Shown here piece after piece: positions 11,251-22,428 of a DNA stretch of 64,000 nt. The first letter of the stretch is position 1. The number at the start of each line of letters is the position of its first letter. Source of the DNA: Zeugodacus cucurbitae. Its lineage: Eukaryota; Arthropoda; Insecta; Diptera; Tephritidae. A program made the translations under genes and the position numbers. The notes under the pieces were generated by a model. The model had not been told where the DNA came from. It ran no database searches and was given only the letters and a program-made list of their open reading frames with translations. Location of the stretch: positions 58,729,501 to 58,793,500 of the forward strand of contig NC_071671.1 in NCBI RefSeq assembly GCF_028554725.1, written 5' to 3'.

Positions 11251-12060
11251 AATTTCCAAAAGAACATGAATTCTTGTTTTGATTCCAAAATGTAATTGTC
11301 ACCTACAATATAGGCAATCAGCGAAAAAACCTGAATCATTCATCGAAATCAAGAAAATATGTTGCATAAGAATGTATGTAATTATGAATTCAATTATTTA
11401 TTCTCATTTTCAAACTTAACGGAAATAATTTCGCACCACCTGATGCCCTTGCAACATGTTGCAGACCCAACCTGCATGAACGAACATGTTGCCAGCAGCG
11501 CCATACTGTTTGGATCCAACATCACCCACCGCCCACCGGCAAATAGCGTCGTTCTTAAGAGCCTTCACTTAAGCTCTTTGTTCACTTTGCTGCTCATTAC
11601 TCTTTCGCTCTCTTTGGTTTTCTCTCTCTCTTGCTTACGCACACATTCAAACGATCAACGCGCTGCTAATGTAAAGCTGCAGAAACGCTTTGACCGCCAT
11701 GTGGAGCACGCTCCGTCGTTTGTTCGTCATTTAACGCCGTTAAAGAAGGACGTTCGTACGGTATCGCGCGGACGTAACAACGCTTTTCTGTCGTTTCTTG
11801 GCCAAAAACAAAAACAAAATGCAATAAAGCACATGCAAAGCGAGTAGGAAATAAAAAAAAAGAAAAACAAAAACATGAAATGAATTGAAATAAAATTTGT
11901 GGCAGCAAAAAACAAGTGCAAAGCAGCATTCAACAATGAATATAATTTGAATTTTAATATTAATTATCTTTCTAAAGTGCTTAATGAAATACTGCTGCTC
12001 TTATCAGTTGGGCAACTAATAGAAATATTTATAAACTGTTGCAGCTGTGTTGTTGCATTG
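11251..12060. other. Single-copy-looking stretch, no supported gene
   Basis: A 162-codon frame at 11359-11847 has a hydrophobic centre (TLLLITLSLSLVFSLSCL) caused by CT-rich DNA. There is no recognisable domain, so I do not call it a gene. The GC content around 11440-11780 is higher than in the flanks, as in leader or regulatory DNA. Confidence 0.35.
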
Positions 12061-12104
12061 CATTTGCACTGCATTTGCACTGCATTTGCACTGCATTTGC
12101 ACTG
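12061..12104 (+). repeat. 11-bp tandem repeat, four copies
   Basis: Four perfect head-to-tail copies of CATTTGCACTG, preceded by a partial TTGCATTG. Simple minisatellite. Confidence 0.95.
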
Positions 12105-12489
12105 ATTTTGTGCTTTTACTTTTCGGTGCGAAAGTGAAATTAATTAAAACTAAGAATATAATTTAATTAAAATTAGTGCGTAATTCAAGATTTGTAGAGT
12201 TTTTGGCTAGCGTTTGCGGTTGTTTTGCGATTTTTTTTTATTTAATGGTCTTTTCCACTGTGCGAACATTTTTCCGTCGCGCGTGCTGAGAATGTAATTA
12301 AAATAGTAATCATAATTATTAAAAAGGTGAATAATATACTGTATTTAATTTTGACTTTTTAGTCTATCGAAAAAGACTAGAATAATTTATATGGAATATA
12401 TATTAATATTTATCACAAGTACTTAAAAAATATTAAAATAATTAATTATAAGAAAAGTAATCATAAAGTTGATATTTGAATTATTCAAT

Positions 12490-13085
12490 TATATAAAACA
12501 TCACTACATATAATAAAGTAGTTACAGAAACTGCATATGAAACAGAGCTGTTTTATTTGGATTAAAATTAGTAATCGAAACGTTTACTTGAGTACAGTAA
12601 TCATTACCTGAGTTCTTACTCTTAATCGTCGAATTCGTAATTAATGATAATTGTACAAAATATTAAAGTAATAATGTTTATTTATCATTACCTTTCCATT
12701 ACCATAAGTAATCATAGAAAATTATAAAAATACATTTAATTTCTTTTTTTCGATTACCTTCAATTATTTGTGATTACTTTTTTTAAATTAAATTGAATCA
12801 CAAATAAGAAAGCAGTTACAGAATCTGCATATGTAACAGAGTTACTTTATTTGTATTACGATTAGTAATCTAAACGATTACTTAATTACAATAGATAATT
12901 ATTACCTGAATTCATACTCTTAATCGTCGAATTCGTAATTATTAATAATTGTAGGAAGTCAAAAAAAAATAATGTTTATTTATCATTATCTTTCCATTAC
13001 CATAAGTAATCATAGAAAATTATAAAAATACGATTAATTACTTTTCGATTACTTTCAATTATTCTTCATTACTTTTTTTAAATTA
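12490..13085. repeat. Two-copy tandem duplication of a TAAT-rich ~295-bp unit
   Basis: Matched phrases recur 294-298 bp apart: GTTACAGAA..CTGCATATG at 12521 and 12815, CTCTTAATCGTCGAATTCG in both copies, CTTTCCATTACCATAAGTAA at 12692 and 12990, and TTTTAAATTAAATTGAAT at 12781 and 13076. The wider 12300-13330 block is dense in TAATCATTAC-like words in both orientations. There is no coding potential. It could be a decayed AT-rich element or a local satellite seed. Confidence 0.85.
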
Positions 13086-13330
13086 AATTGAATACGTTTT
13101 AAATTATAATAAGATACAAATATAGATATTCGTAACCTTCCCAAACTTTTTATGATTCAAAGAATAATTACTTGCAGTTGAATTCTAATGGTAATCGAAA
13201 ATTAGACATGTAGAAAAAAAGGCAATTACTCGTTATTGGATTATTAGTTGTAGTAATTAAAATTAAAAGTAATCATTACATTTTGTAATCATTAAATTTG
13301 TAATCATTACTTATGATTTTTACTTAAGTA

Positions 13331-15370
13331 TTTATATAGAGAAAATGCCTTTCTTTCAACTATAGAATCATTGCTGATTTTTTTCACATTTTGACACAGT
13401 AATTATCCCTAAGAGAGAAATATTTATATATATAACTATTTTTTCATTAAGTATTCTATTAGTTCCGGACTCAATTAGGCGGTTTAAATGTGATTCTTAG
13501 CAATTAAAAGAATATATTTCGAACAAAGCGAAGATGAAGTGAACGCGCGTTATTAGGCAGGCAATTTTAGAGTTATATTTCAAAATAGGGTTGCCATATA
13601 TTTAATATACGGAATATAATATTACTAATTTCTTCGAATATTTTTAAACATTTGTTAAGAATATTTAAAAAAAAAATTAAATAGAAGAAAATATCTTAAA
13701 AGCTAGTGCGCATCGCCTAAAATTTACAATTGAATTTACAGTTACCAGATGCTTATGAAAAAAAAAGTTTTATTATGAAGAATATATTATATAATATTTT
13801 TTCTAGTGCAATGAGATCTATTATTTGTATCTTTAAACTCAAAATTTTAAAATCATACTTTTAGTATATAACTGTACAAACAATAACAGTTCCTTACACA
13901 CTCACAAAAACTTATAAATATTACTCAAAGCCATAAAACTGGCAAATAGCTATTTAAATTTAGATTAGTTATTGTTACATAGCACGAAAACACTCATACA
14001 TTCATAAACAACAAATACAACAACCTGGTATTATCAATTTACAAAACTCATCGGAAGAGTTTAACAGCGCAAAATGCCCGTAAATGCCACTGAAACATAT
14101 GATTCATTGTCGTTGCTGTTGCAGAGAGCACACTTTCCGCTTGTAACGGCACTTTCAAGACAGCTGAGAGAGATAGAGAGTGCTGAGCTCATTAAATATT
14201 TCTTTCATGGCTCGTTAGAATAAGTAAAACCACTAATAATGTTATTACAGTGACACAACAACCCTCAAAACACTGGTGTATCATTATCTTGCAACAACAA
14301 CAACAAACAGATGGCAACACCAACTGCTTCAACAAACACTTCATTGCAACCCAATAAGCTTATTTATTTGAGAACTTATAAATTCACACTCTTCACACAA
14401 GCGGAGTTCTCTCAGAATAACTCTCTCTTGCGTGCACTCACTTACAACACACTCAGCAGAGGTACGCATCAGCCCTTCTGTGTTCTATTTATTGTTTCAA
14501 ACAATTCCCTCATTTCTGCACAGTAATACAATAACAAGTAAAAGTAATCAACTTTAGTAAAGAGACTAAGAAAATACTACACACGAGGCAAAAGTTCTCA
14601 TACTTCCCATAGAAGTGGTGCGCGGACCACCAGCACATTTAGTCCAAAGCGCTGAAATTAAAGCGAATGCTAATGGGTATTCCCCAGTATACAACAGCAA
14701 CAACCCAAAAAGGTCCTTGCTATCCGTTATATGCTCTTCGTTGCGCTCTCTATCTCTCTCTTCCACTTACGCTTCATTAAATTCGAATTACAAAAGTTAA
14801 GGTAAATGAAAAACAACAACAAACCTGAGCCATAATATTTAGTAAAAAAGACAGAGCAAAACGTCAAAGTAACAAACATAAAAGTTACGAGGACAACTTA
14901 AACGAGTGGCAAGGTAAGCGCGGAGCGGTAAGAACTGACCGTAGCAGACGACAGTCAAGTTTATGCGCACATAAATATAGATAACACTGGCTTTTTATTG
15001 TAAACCAACAGATGCAGGACATTAGTGGGTGCTTTGGAAATGGGTTAAGGTGTGTAATGAAAAGTCCAAGGGAAGAGAGTTGAATTTGTGTTTGAACAAA
15101 GAAAGAAGGACAAACGCGTTTCAAGTGGCAGCAGATTACTGTTGAATTTGGTTCAGTAACGGTGTGGAAGAGTATAAAGAAAGGGAATATAATATGACGT
15201 ATGCAGGAAAAGTAATTAGTAGTGAGAAGTGTAAGCCATCGTGTTGTACATGAAACGATAATGAATCTAATAATGGTAGAAGTGCAATTTCTGAGAACTC
15301 CACAACGGAATTAGTAAATTTGGCTGGGCGGAAATTGGATTTTCCGAAACAAATAACTTTATGTGGGACT
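13331..15370. other. Single-copy-looking stretch, no supported gene
   Basis: AT-rich at 13.3-14.0 kb, then more mixed sequence with CAACAACAA near 14295. Short frames at 14311-14526 and on the minus strand near 14885-15124 lack domains. No transposon ends seen. Confidence 0.4.
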
Positions 15371-16403
15371 TTATTGATTACAATGATATAAAGAAGTAAT
15401 TAAAATGTAATTAATTATCTAATATCAGTATCTTGATTGCTTTATTGAATTTAAAAATTAATTTGTGTATTCAATTATGTTTAAATAAAAAAATTAACTA
15501 AATTAAGCAAAATACATATAAAGTATTCAGACAGCTACAATTAATTTAAATTGAGCAATAATAACAAATGTTTGATTAAAAATTAGATTAGTTACGGCAA
15601 ATTAAATTAAAAATAAAAGATTGTAAATTTAGTTTAATTGCTTTAAAAAATTTTAATCAAATAAAATTAATGATAATTAAATTGCATTAATATAGACTTA
15701 AAATTAAATCTATTAAGCAATTTTAATTTTATTTATTGAAAACTAATATTAATAATTTATATGAATTAATGAAAATTAAACAAATCTAAATTATATTTAA
15801 ACTAAATAAAAGTAATTAAACATATATATGTAGTGTAACTTTCACTAATTTAACTCAATTAGAATTAATTAAGTAATATTATTTTCAAATAATTATTTTA
15901 TGAATTAACTGAATTAAATAGTAAATTAAAATTATTAAAAATATAAAAAAAAATTAAAATTATATTGCAGTAAACTAAAAAACTTAATTTTATTAACTAA
16001 TTAAATGGAATTAAATTAAATAAAAATAAATTGAGTACGATAAATTTCAATAAATTGTATTAAAACAAAACCGGTCGATAATTATTGAACGAAATTTAAT
16101 ATTGAATTTAAATTAAGTTGCATTTAATCAAGTTATATAAATTGAACTAAATTAAGAAAAAATAAATTTCATTACATTTAAATAGTTCTCTTTAAACTAC
16201 ATTATATTAAATTATGCACAACTAAATTAACTTTAATTGACTTTAATTCAATTAAACTTCATTAATACCAATTAAAATGATTATAAAACGGTGTCAAATT
16301 AAATAAAAACAGTTTTGAAGAATTAGAAAAACTAAATTCTAATAAATTGAGTCAGCATTAATTAAATTCTAATAAACTAAATTGAATTAATAAAAAATAA
16401 ATA
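15371..16403. repeat. AATTAA-type low-complexity AT island, left part
   Basis: Degenerate AT sequence built largely from AATTAAATT / TTAATTAAA words with almost no G or C, continuing in identical style at 18120-18715. The two parts are one island, interrupted by the Tigger-like element. Confidence 0.8.
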
Positions 16404-18119
16404 CGCTTAGTCCTTTTTTTACGCGATTAGTGAAAGAACCAAAAATCGCGTAAAAATGGTTAGTTTTCCAACATTAACTGACGAATATAAAAAATATCGC
16501 GTATAACACAATATACGCGCAAAAACCATGCAGGAACCGTTGAATGCTGATTAATCACTGTCATTATCCGTAGTGGAAATTATTCTTAGCCGCTTATTTT
16601 GATGGCCGGCATTGATATCACTAGAATTTGTATCAGAATCAATAGTAAGAACTATGGATTGATGCTCTGATTGACTTAGCATCTCCGACTGAGTTTGCAC
16701 CATAAATTCAGTTAATTTTGTTTGAATGCTTCTTCTTGGACCCAATAAATTCCGATGTAGTTCTTTATAACTTAACATGCAGAGACTCAATTCTTTTTGA
16801 AAAATTCGTGCACGTTCGGCATCGGTATCATTTGCTACAAAATAATTTTCCAATTCTGCTGCAAGTTTAAGACCTTGCTTAATCGCCTCTGCTTTAATTA
16901 GATGCTCATCTATCTCGGTGTCGCTGCCATTTTCCGATTCGATTACTTCCGTAGCTATTTCAATTAAATCGTCATCATCGAGCTCTCGGTCTAGAAGAAT
17001 CTCGTCAATATCTTCTCTCGTCATATCTGCAAGAATTTCTCCTCCCGCTGAACGTGCTAAATCAATGATATCTGAATAATTAGTTGAATTGCTTCTCACG
17101 GACATACCACTTTTAACACATTCTGGCCAAAGAGATTTCCAGCATGCGTTTAACGTATGTTGCCTTATTTCAGGAATTGCTTTTGACGCGTACAAGATGC
17201 AATCCTTGATAGAAAAATTTTTCCAAGCATCGGTGAAGTCCAATTCAGGAATTTCCTCCAGTTTTTCCATAATGCACTGAAAAGTTTTTTTGAGGTAGTA
17301 CATTTTAAAAGTCGCAATAATGCCTTGATCCATCGTTTGGATAATTGATGTAGTATTCGGCGGGAGGAAAATGATATTTACATTAGGATGTTCAATCAAC
17401 GGATGGCCTGGTGCATTGTCAATTATTAAAAGAGCTTTAAAGGGATGTTTCTTCTTCTCCAAATAACTTTTAGCTTCTGGTACAAAGCATTTAGCAAACC
17501 ATTCTTGGAATATATTTCCAGTTACCCAGGCTTTTTAATTGGCCATCCAGTGAACACGTAAATGTTTTAAATCTTTACCCTTTAGTGCTTGCGGCCTGAG
17601 ACTTTTGTTTACTAACAGCGGTTTCATCATGCGCGCACCAGAAGCATTGCTACATAATAAAAACGTTACACGGTCCTTTGCAGCTTTGAAGCCACCAAAT
17701 GATTTTTGGGCCTTAGACACATATGTTCGTTTTGGTAACCTCTTCCAAAATAGGCCGCTTTCGTCCGCATTGAAAACTTGGTCTGGCGTGTAACCACCTT
17801 CTTGAATAATTTTTAATAACTTTGGTGGATAGTCCAGATAGCGCAGCTTTACTATCAGCTGAAGCAATTTCACCCTTAGTTTTTAAATTATGAAAATTAT
17901 GTCTTTCAATAAACTTCGAAAACCATCCACCACTAGCTGAAAATTCGTTTTTGTTTTCTTGTATATATTATATATTATAAATATGTAAACAAGCAAAAAA
18001 CGAAAAAGCAATCGCGTTAAGTGAGAAATTCGCGTGAAAAAAAGGGATTTGCGTTGCAAAAATAATCGCGTTAAAGTGAAAGAGCGTAAAAAGAGATCGC
18101 GTAAAAAAAGGACTGAGTG
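16404..18119 (-). mobile_element. Tigger/pogo-like DNA transposon with 24-bp terminal repeats and TA duplication
   Basis: 1716 bp. Positions 16404-16427 and 18096-18119 are inverted repeats of 24 bp with two mismatches (core AGTCCTTTTTTTACGCGAT). Each end is flanked by TA (16402-16403 and 18120-18121), the Tc1/mariner-pogo target duplication. Subterminal CGCG words occur near both ends (for example 16440-16520 and 18005-18080) and are candidate transposase-binding repeats. It carries one minus-strand transposase pseudogene. It sits inside a low-complexity AT island, so its boundaries stand out. Confidence 0.92.
16551..17958 (-). pseudogene. Tigger-like transposase, N-terminus missing, one frameshift and one internal stop
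   Basis: Minus strand. Upstream text (about 17958-17850) reads SASGGWFSKFIERHNFHN and then GEIASADSKAA, the Tc5/CENP-B-type DNA-binding segment; the preceding helix-turn-helix is absent because a TAA blocks the frame. After a one-base frameshift near 17815-17845 comes YTPDQVFNADESGLFWKRLP with the first catalytic Asp (residue 37 of the 17873-17535 frame). A single TAA at 17535-17537 interrupts the frame, which continues unshifted as KAWVTGNIFQEWFAKCFVPE into the 304-codon part. There ALLIIDNAPGHP gives the second Asp and SIIQTMDQGIIATFK the third, 29 residues later. The C-terminal tail is acidic (for example DRELDDDDLIE), as in jerky/Tigger proteins. All three Asp are kept, but the copy is inactive. 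Confidence 0.92.
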
Positions 18120-18715
18120 TATAGTATTTCATTTTAATTCAATTAAGTTAGTTTAAATTGACTCAATTAAATATAAATTTTGATAATTAAATAAATAAAA
18201 ATAATCATAATAAATTACATAAAGTAAAACTCAATTAAATATCAAATTGAATTTAATTAGACTAAATTCAGTTTTATTGCATAAAATTATTGCATAAAAT
18301 TTAACGGAAAAATTTAGAAAAATTAATTTATGTTGAGTTAGCTTAAATTAAGTGAGAATTTAGTACAAAAATATATATTACATAAAGCTAAACAAAATTG
18401 AATTGAATAATTATAATTGGGCTCATTTAAACAAAATTTAGTGAAATTCATTTATTTAAATTGAATTAGAATAGATATTTTAATTAAAAATTATTATATT
18501 AAATTACACTCATTTCCATTAAATTAAATCTAGTAAATTCGGTTTATATAATTATTAATAAGTTCTTTCATTTATAATCAAATAAATTACATATTAAATT
18601 ACATTATTTTATATAAAATTAAGACAAAATAAACTTCATTAAATAATTGAATTAAATTGAATTGCATTAAAATTAATTCAATTAAGTTGTATTTGTGTTT
18701 TTTTTTTGTATTATT
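18120..18715. repeat. AATTAA-type low-complexity AT island, right part
   Basis: Continues the composition seen left of the Tigger-like element. AATTAAAT-type words dominate; no gene. Confidence 0.75.
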
Positions 18716-20733
18716 ATTTAATGTTATTTTAATTAACACTTTATTTACTAACTCTCTGTAAATTTACTCATTTTCAGGCTTACCCTTTTTCAATAAATGT
18801 ATGCAATTTAAGAAAACACCGAGAAAATGTATTTAACGTGACACATATCAACGAATTTTTCATGGAATAATCAATAGAAATAGTGAACAAACGATATATA
18901 TACATATATATACGAAAGTTAGATCTTAAAAAAATATTTAAAAACAAAATTGCAAAAAAATAAAAAAATAAATATACAAATTCTCAAGTGTAACGAGAAA
19001 AATACCAAAAAAAAATAAATAATATCGTATCAACAGACTCAGTAGTAGATTGTATGACTTACGAACTACAAATAAATACAATACAAACGAGTTCAAAGCG
19101 CAGATGCTACAACAACACTACGAGTAAAAGCTTAAAATATAATAATTTCGAGAAATACTAACAACAATAATAATAACAAAAATGTTGTCATTCTATGCAA
19201 ATTACGTGGCACACACGTCTCGACAGACGCCCACAATGGAAATAACGTTTGCCAAGCTGCTTGAACTTAATATGCCATAGAAAGAAATGTACAACAACAC
19301 TAATAAACACACTGTATTTCACCAACACTGTAGTGATGAATGTGTGAAAAAGTGTAAATGTCATGACGTTTATTTATTGTCTACGACAAAACCACAAAAG
19401 CCGAAAAATAAACAACAACAACAATAACAACAGCAACAACTAGTCTGAATAGTTAAATCACACACAACAAGTAAAGAAGAAGAAGCAGCAGCGCTTCAAC
19501 TATTTATGTTCATTTATATGTGTGCGTGACACGTTGCGGTGTAACAAAAGTAACAACAATAATTCATACAATAACAACAACAACGCCAGCGAGTAAAAGC
19601 AATATTAGCTTCAAGGACATTGACAAGCTGAGCAATCACGAGGCAGGATAACGTCGCAAACGAGTGGCCACGAAGTTGATAACCGACAGTATAACTGTAA
19701 GCTAACGGTATACCATAGATATATTTGAATCCGTGTGTGTTCTTCATACAACTTTTTCGCTTTATTGCTTGAGTGTGGCAATAAAAGTGGCAAGAAGAGA
19801 AGTAGAAAGCAACAAAGTCTGTCATCGATACGGTTGAAGAATTTAGTCACCCTGTTGCTTGGAATTCAATAGCACACCGACAAAGGCAGCTTATGACTTA
19901 GTGCATATATACAAGATACTTTATATGTATATAGAGAAACATATATAAGCAAAGACCGCGTGTGTTGTCGGCATTTGTTTGTTGTTTTGCACATAGGAAG
20001 AAAGCTCGGCAAGTTAGCCTTGTGCTACAATTTCTCAAATACACACATACATATATACTTATATATATATATATATGTACAGTTATCACCTAGTGTGGCT
20101 TACGACAATGCGACGTCGCTAATTTCAATATAAATAAAGCTGTACAACACAGCAACCAAGCAATGTAAGGACAAAAACAAAGAAAACCAAGAATACACAA
20201 GCGAATAACCACCCACTCTGCTACAACAACAACAACAACAAAGGTGAACTAAAAGCGTTCAATACAAACAAAACTGCAATAACAACTTACCACCAAACGA
20301 ACATCTTCACTACAAAACAACAAACAATAAAAAACAAAAGCAACAACAACACTAACAAAATCAACTTCAAAGCTTTAAGGATTAAGCAAGCATTAATATC
20401 GATCAGTTACAAAAGACAGCAACAAATAAACCACTGGCAGCAGGAGAAAGTAGTCATAACAACAACAACAACAGAAACAAAAAAGAAAAACGAAAACAAT
20501 AATAATAACAAAAACGTTATTATTAACGTCATACGTCGCCACTAAAACGTGCAACGAACAGACAGCGAGCGCACGTAACAACAACAACAGCAAATATACA
20601 CTTACACATATGACTGTATATTAGCTTAAAATTAGAGTCTCTTGTAGAAACACCTATACAGCTGACAAACACGCGTTAGTAGCAGCGCATCGCCTGCGCC
20701 TACCCGAACAAATAGCATTTCAACAACAACAAA
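18716..20733 (+). other. Probable 5' leader / promoter-proximal region of the gene starting at 20734
   Basis: Rich in CAACAACAA and AACAACAAAA runs on the + strand (for example 19410-19440, 20220-20240, 20460-20520, 20578-20590), with little U-rich sequence. This is a common look of long 5' untranslated regions of large fly regulatory genes. An in-frame TAG at 20713 lies 21 bases before the candidate ATG. Minus-strand frames here (19514-19850, 20393-20593) are CAA complements giving Cys/Leu-rich nonsense. The transcription start cannot be placed. Confidence 0.4.
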
Positions 20734-20764
20734 ATGGCACGACGCAAAGGAAGCGGAAGAGGAA
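20734..20764 (+). CDS. Candidate first coding exon of an unidentified host gene (MARRKGSGRG...)
   Basis: ATG at 20734 sits in a strong fly initiation context (ACAAAATGGC) and is preceded by an in-frame TAG at 20713. The exon encodes MARRKGSGRG plus one base of the next codon (phase 1). It runs into GTAAGT at 20765, a consensus splice donor. The basic, Gly/Ser-rich start gives no domain and I do not recognise the gene. Support comes from the combination of CAACAA leader, good start context, upstream stop and perfect donor. No downstream exon was identified, so the rest of the gene is presumably far to the right, beyond a long intron. It could also be an alternative or unused start. Confidence 0.45.
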
Positions 20765-21110
20765 GTAAGTGAACAAATAGCATTATGTTTGACTTAATAA
20801 ATAGCAAATAATTCGTAGAAAATAGTTTAGGGCGTTACACAAGTTTAAGCGGGTGGTGTCCAAGTCATGTTGAATAAATAAAAGAATTAAGGTTGGTCTA
20901 AGTTCGGGTGGTATGAAAATGTTTATGTTTCAGAAGAGTCCAAATTTTTATTAACCACGAAAAAATAGTAAATATGTTTGCAAAAAGGCCAATTTCGATT
21001 AAGAATGCTCACATATTGCTCCTTATTGACGGTTCAAAAAACGTTAAATGTTGCAAAATGTGAATCGGTTTTGTCCACGGAGATCATATATCATAAGTTT
21101 TCGCTCCTCA
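20765..21110 (+). other. Presumed start of a long intron
   Basis: Begins GTAAGTGAAC and shows stop codons in all frames. No repeat recognised until family B copy B2. Confidence 0.35.
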
Positions 21111-22428
21111 TTAGACTCTCGCAATAAAAGTTGCTAAGAGCGTATTATAGTTTTGTTCACATAACGGTTGTTTGTAAGTCATAAAACTAAACGAGTTAGA
21201 AATATGGTTATATACATATATCAAAATGATCAGGATGACGAGACGAGTCAAAATCCGAATGTCTGTCCGTCCGTCCGTCCGTCCGTCCGTGCAACCGACA
21301 ACTTGAGTAAAACTTGAGATATCTTAATGAAACTTGGAACACGTATTCCTTGGGATCGTGAGATGATTGCTTTCGAATGGCAAAATTGGACCACTGCCAC
21401 GCCCACAAAATGGCGAAAACCGAAAACACATAAAGTGTCATAACTCAGCCATAAATAAAGTTATAAAAGTAACATTTGGAACAAAGGATCGCACTAGGAA
21501 GCGGTATATTTGGATGTAATTTTTTTGGAAAAGTAGTGGTGGCCCCGCCCCCAAATCGGTTATTTGTATATATCCCGCAAACCAATGAAACTACATAAAC
21601 CAAACTTTATGCAATCTGTTTTCTTACGCACCCCACCACACACCATGAGAATAGTGGAAATCGGATAATAACCACGCTCACCTGCCATACAAAGGTTAGG
21701 TTGAAAATTACTAAAAAGGATTTTCAAATTGGGTCTCACTAACGAAAAACGTCAGAAACACCAATAATAATTTACATAAGAAATGGCTGAAGGAAGCTGC
21801 ACTCAGATCTTTTTACAAAATGGAAAATGGGCGTGGCATCGCCCACTTGTGGGTCAAAACCATATCTACTACTCGAACTACTCGACCGATTTCAATGAAA
21901 CTCGGTTTAAAATATTTTCTTGACACTCTGATGACACGTATGGAAAATGGATGAAATTGGTTCACAATCACCACAACTTTCCATATAACTGAATTTTGAA
22001 TTCCACCTTATTCCTTCACTTTATAATGTATACATAAGGAACCGATGAAGACAGCGGAAGAAAACTTTACAAAAATATTGTATATAATCTGTGGCATCAC
22101 TTATGGAAAAAATTTCGAAATCGGACTATAATTTTTCAAAGCCCCGAATATCGAATATGAAGAATTCAGTGCCCCATGGTAATTTTTCACCGTAAATTAC
22201 GGTAAATCTCTCAGGTATCTACATTTAATTCCGAGGAAATATTTTTCTTCTAATAATGTGTCTCTGTACTAGAAATGGTTAAAATCGGGTCATAACTTCC
22301 ACTAGCTCTCATATACCTAACTATAGGATTTTCAAATTGGGTCAAATTGTGTGTTCTCTTAATAAGAATATATCAATAAATTGTGAGATTCGGTTGCACC
22401 TGAACTTAGCCTTTCCTTACTTGTTTTT
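21111..22428 (+). mobile_element. Family B repeat, copy B2 (near full length)
   Basis: Plus orientation, about 1.32 kb. The 5' end reads ACTCTCGCAATAAAAGTTGC then TAAGAGCGTATTATAG. Next come AACGGTTGTTTGTAAGTCAT, a CCGT microsatellite (about 21262-21290) and GC-rich phrases such as ACCACTGCCACGCCCAC. The 3' end has a decayed hairpin (TTCGGTTGCACCTGAA, about 22390) followed by CTTAGCCTTTCCTTACTTG and a T run. No protein is encoded. The ends match B3, B4 and B7. Confidence 0.85.

Noticed and set aside
11359..11847. 162-codon open frame with a hydrophobic segment
   Set aside because: The apparent membrane segment comes from a CTCTCTTTG-rich stretch; nothing else is protein-like and overlapping antisense frames are as long.
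19514..19850. Cys-rich minus-strand peptides
   Set aside because: They are complements of CAACAACAA leader sequence.
21262..21290. CCGT microsatellite as an independent feature
   Set aside because: It is an internal part of family B and occurs at the same place in B3.
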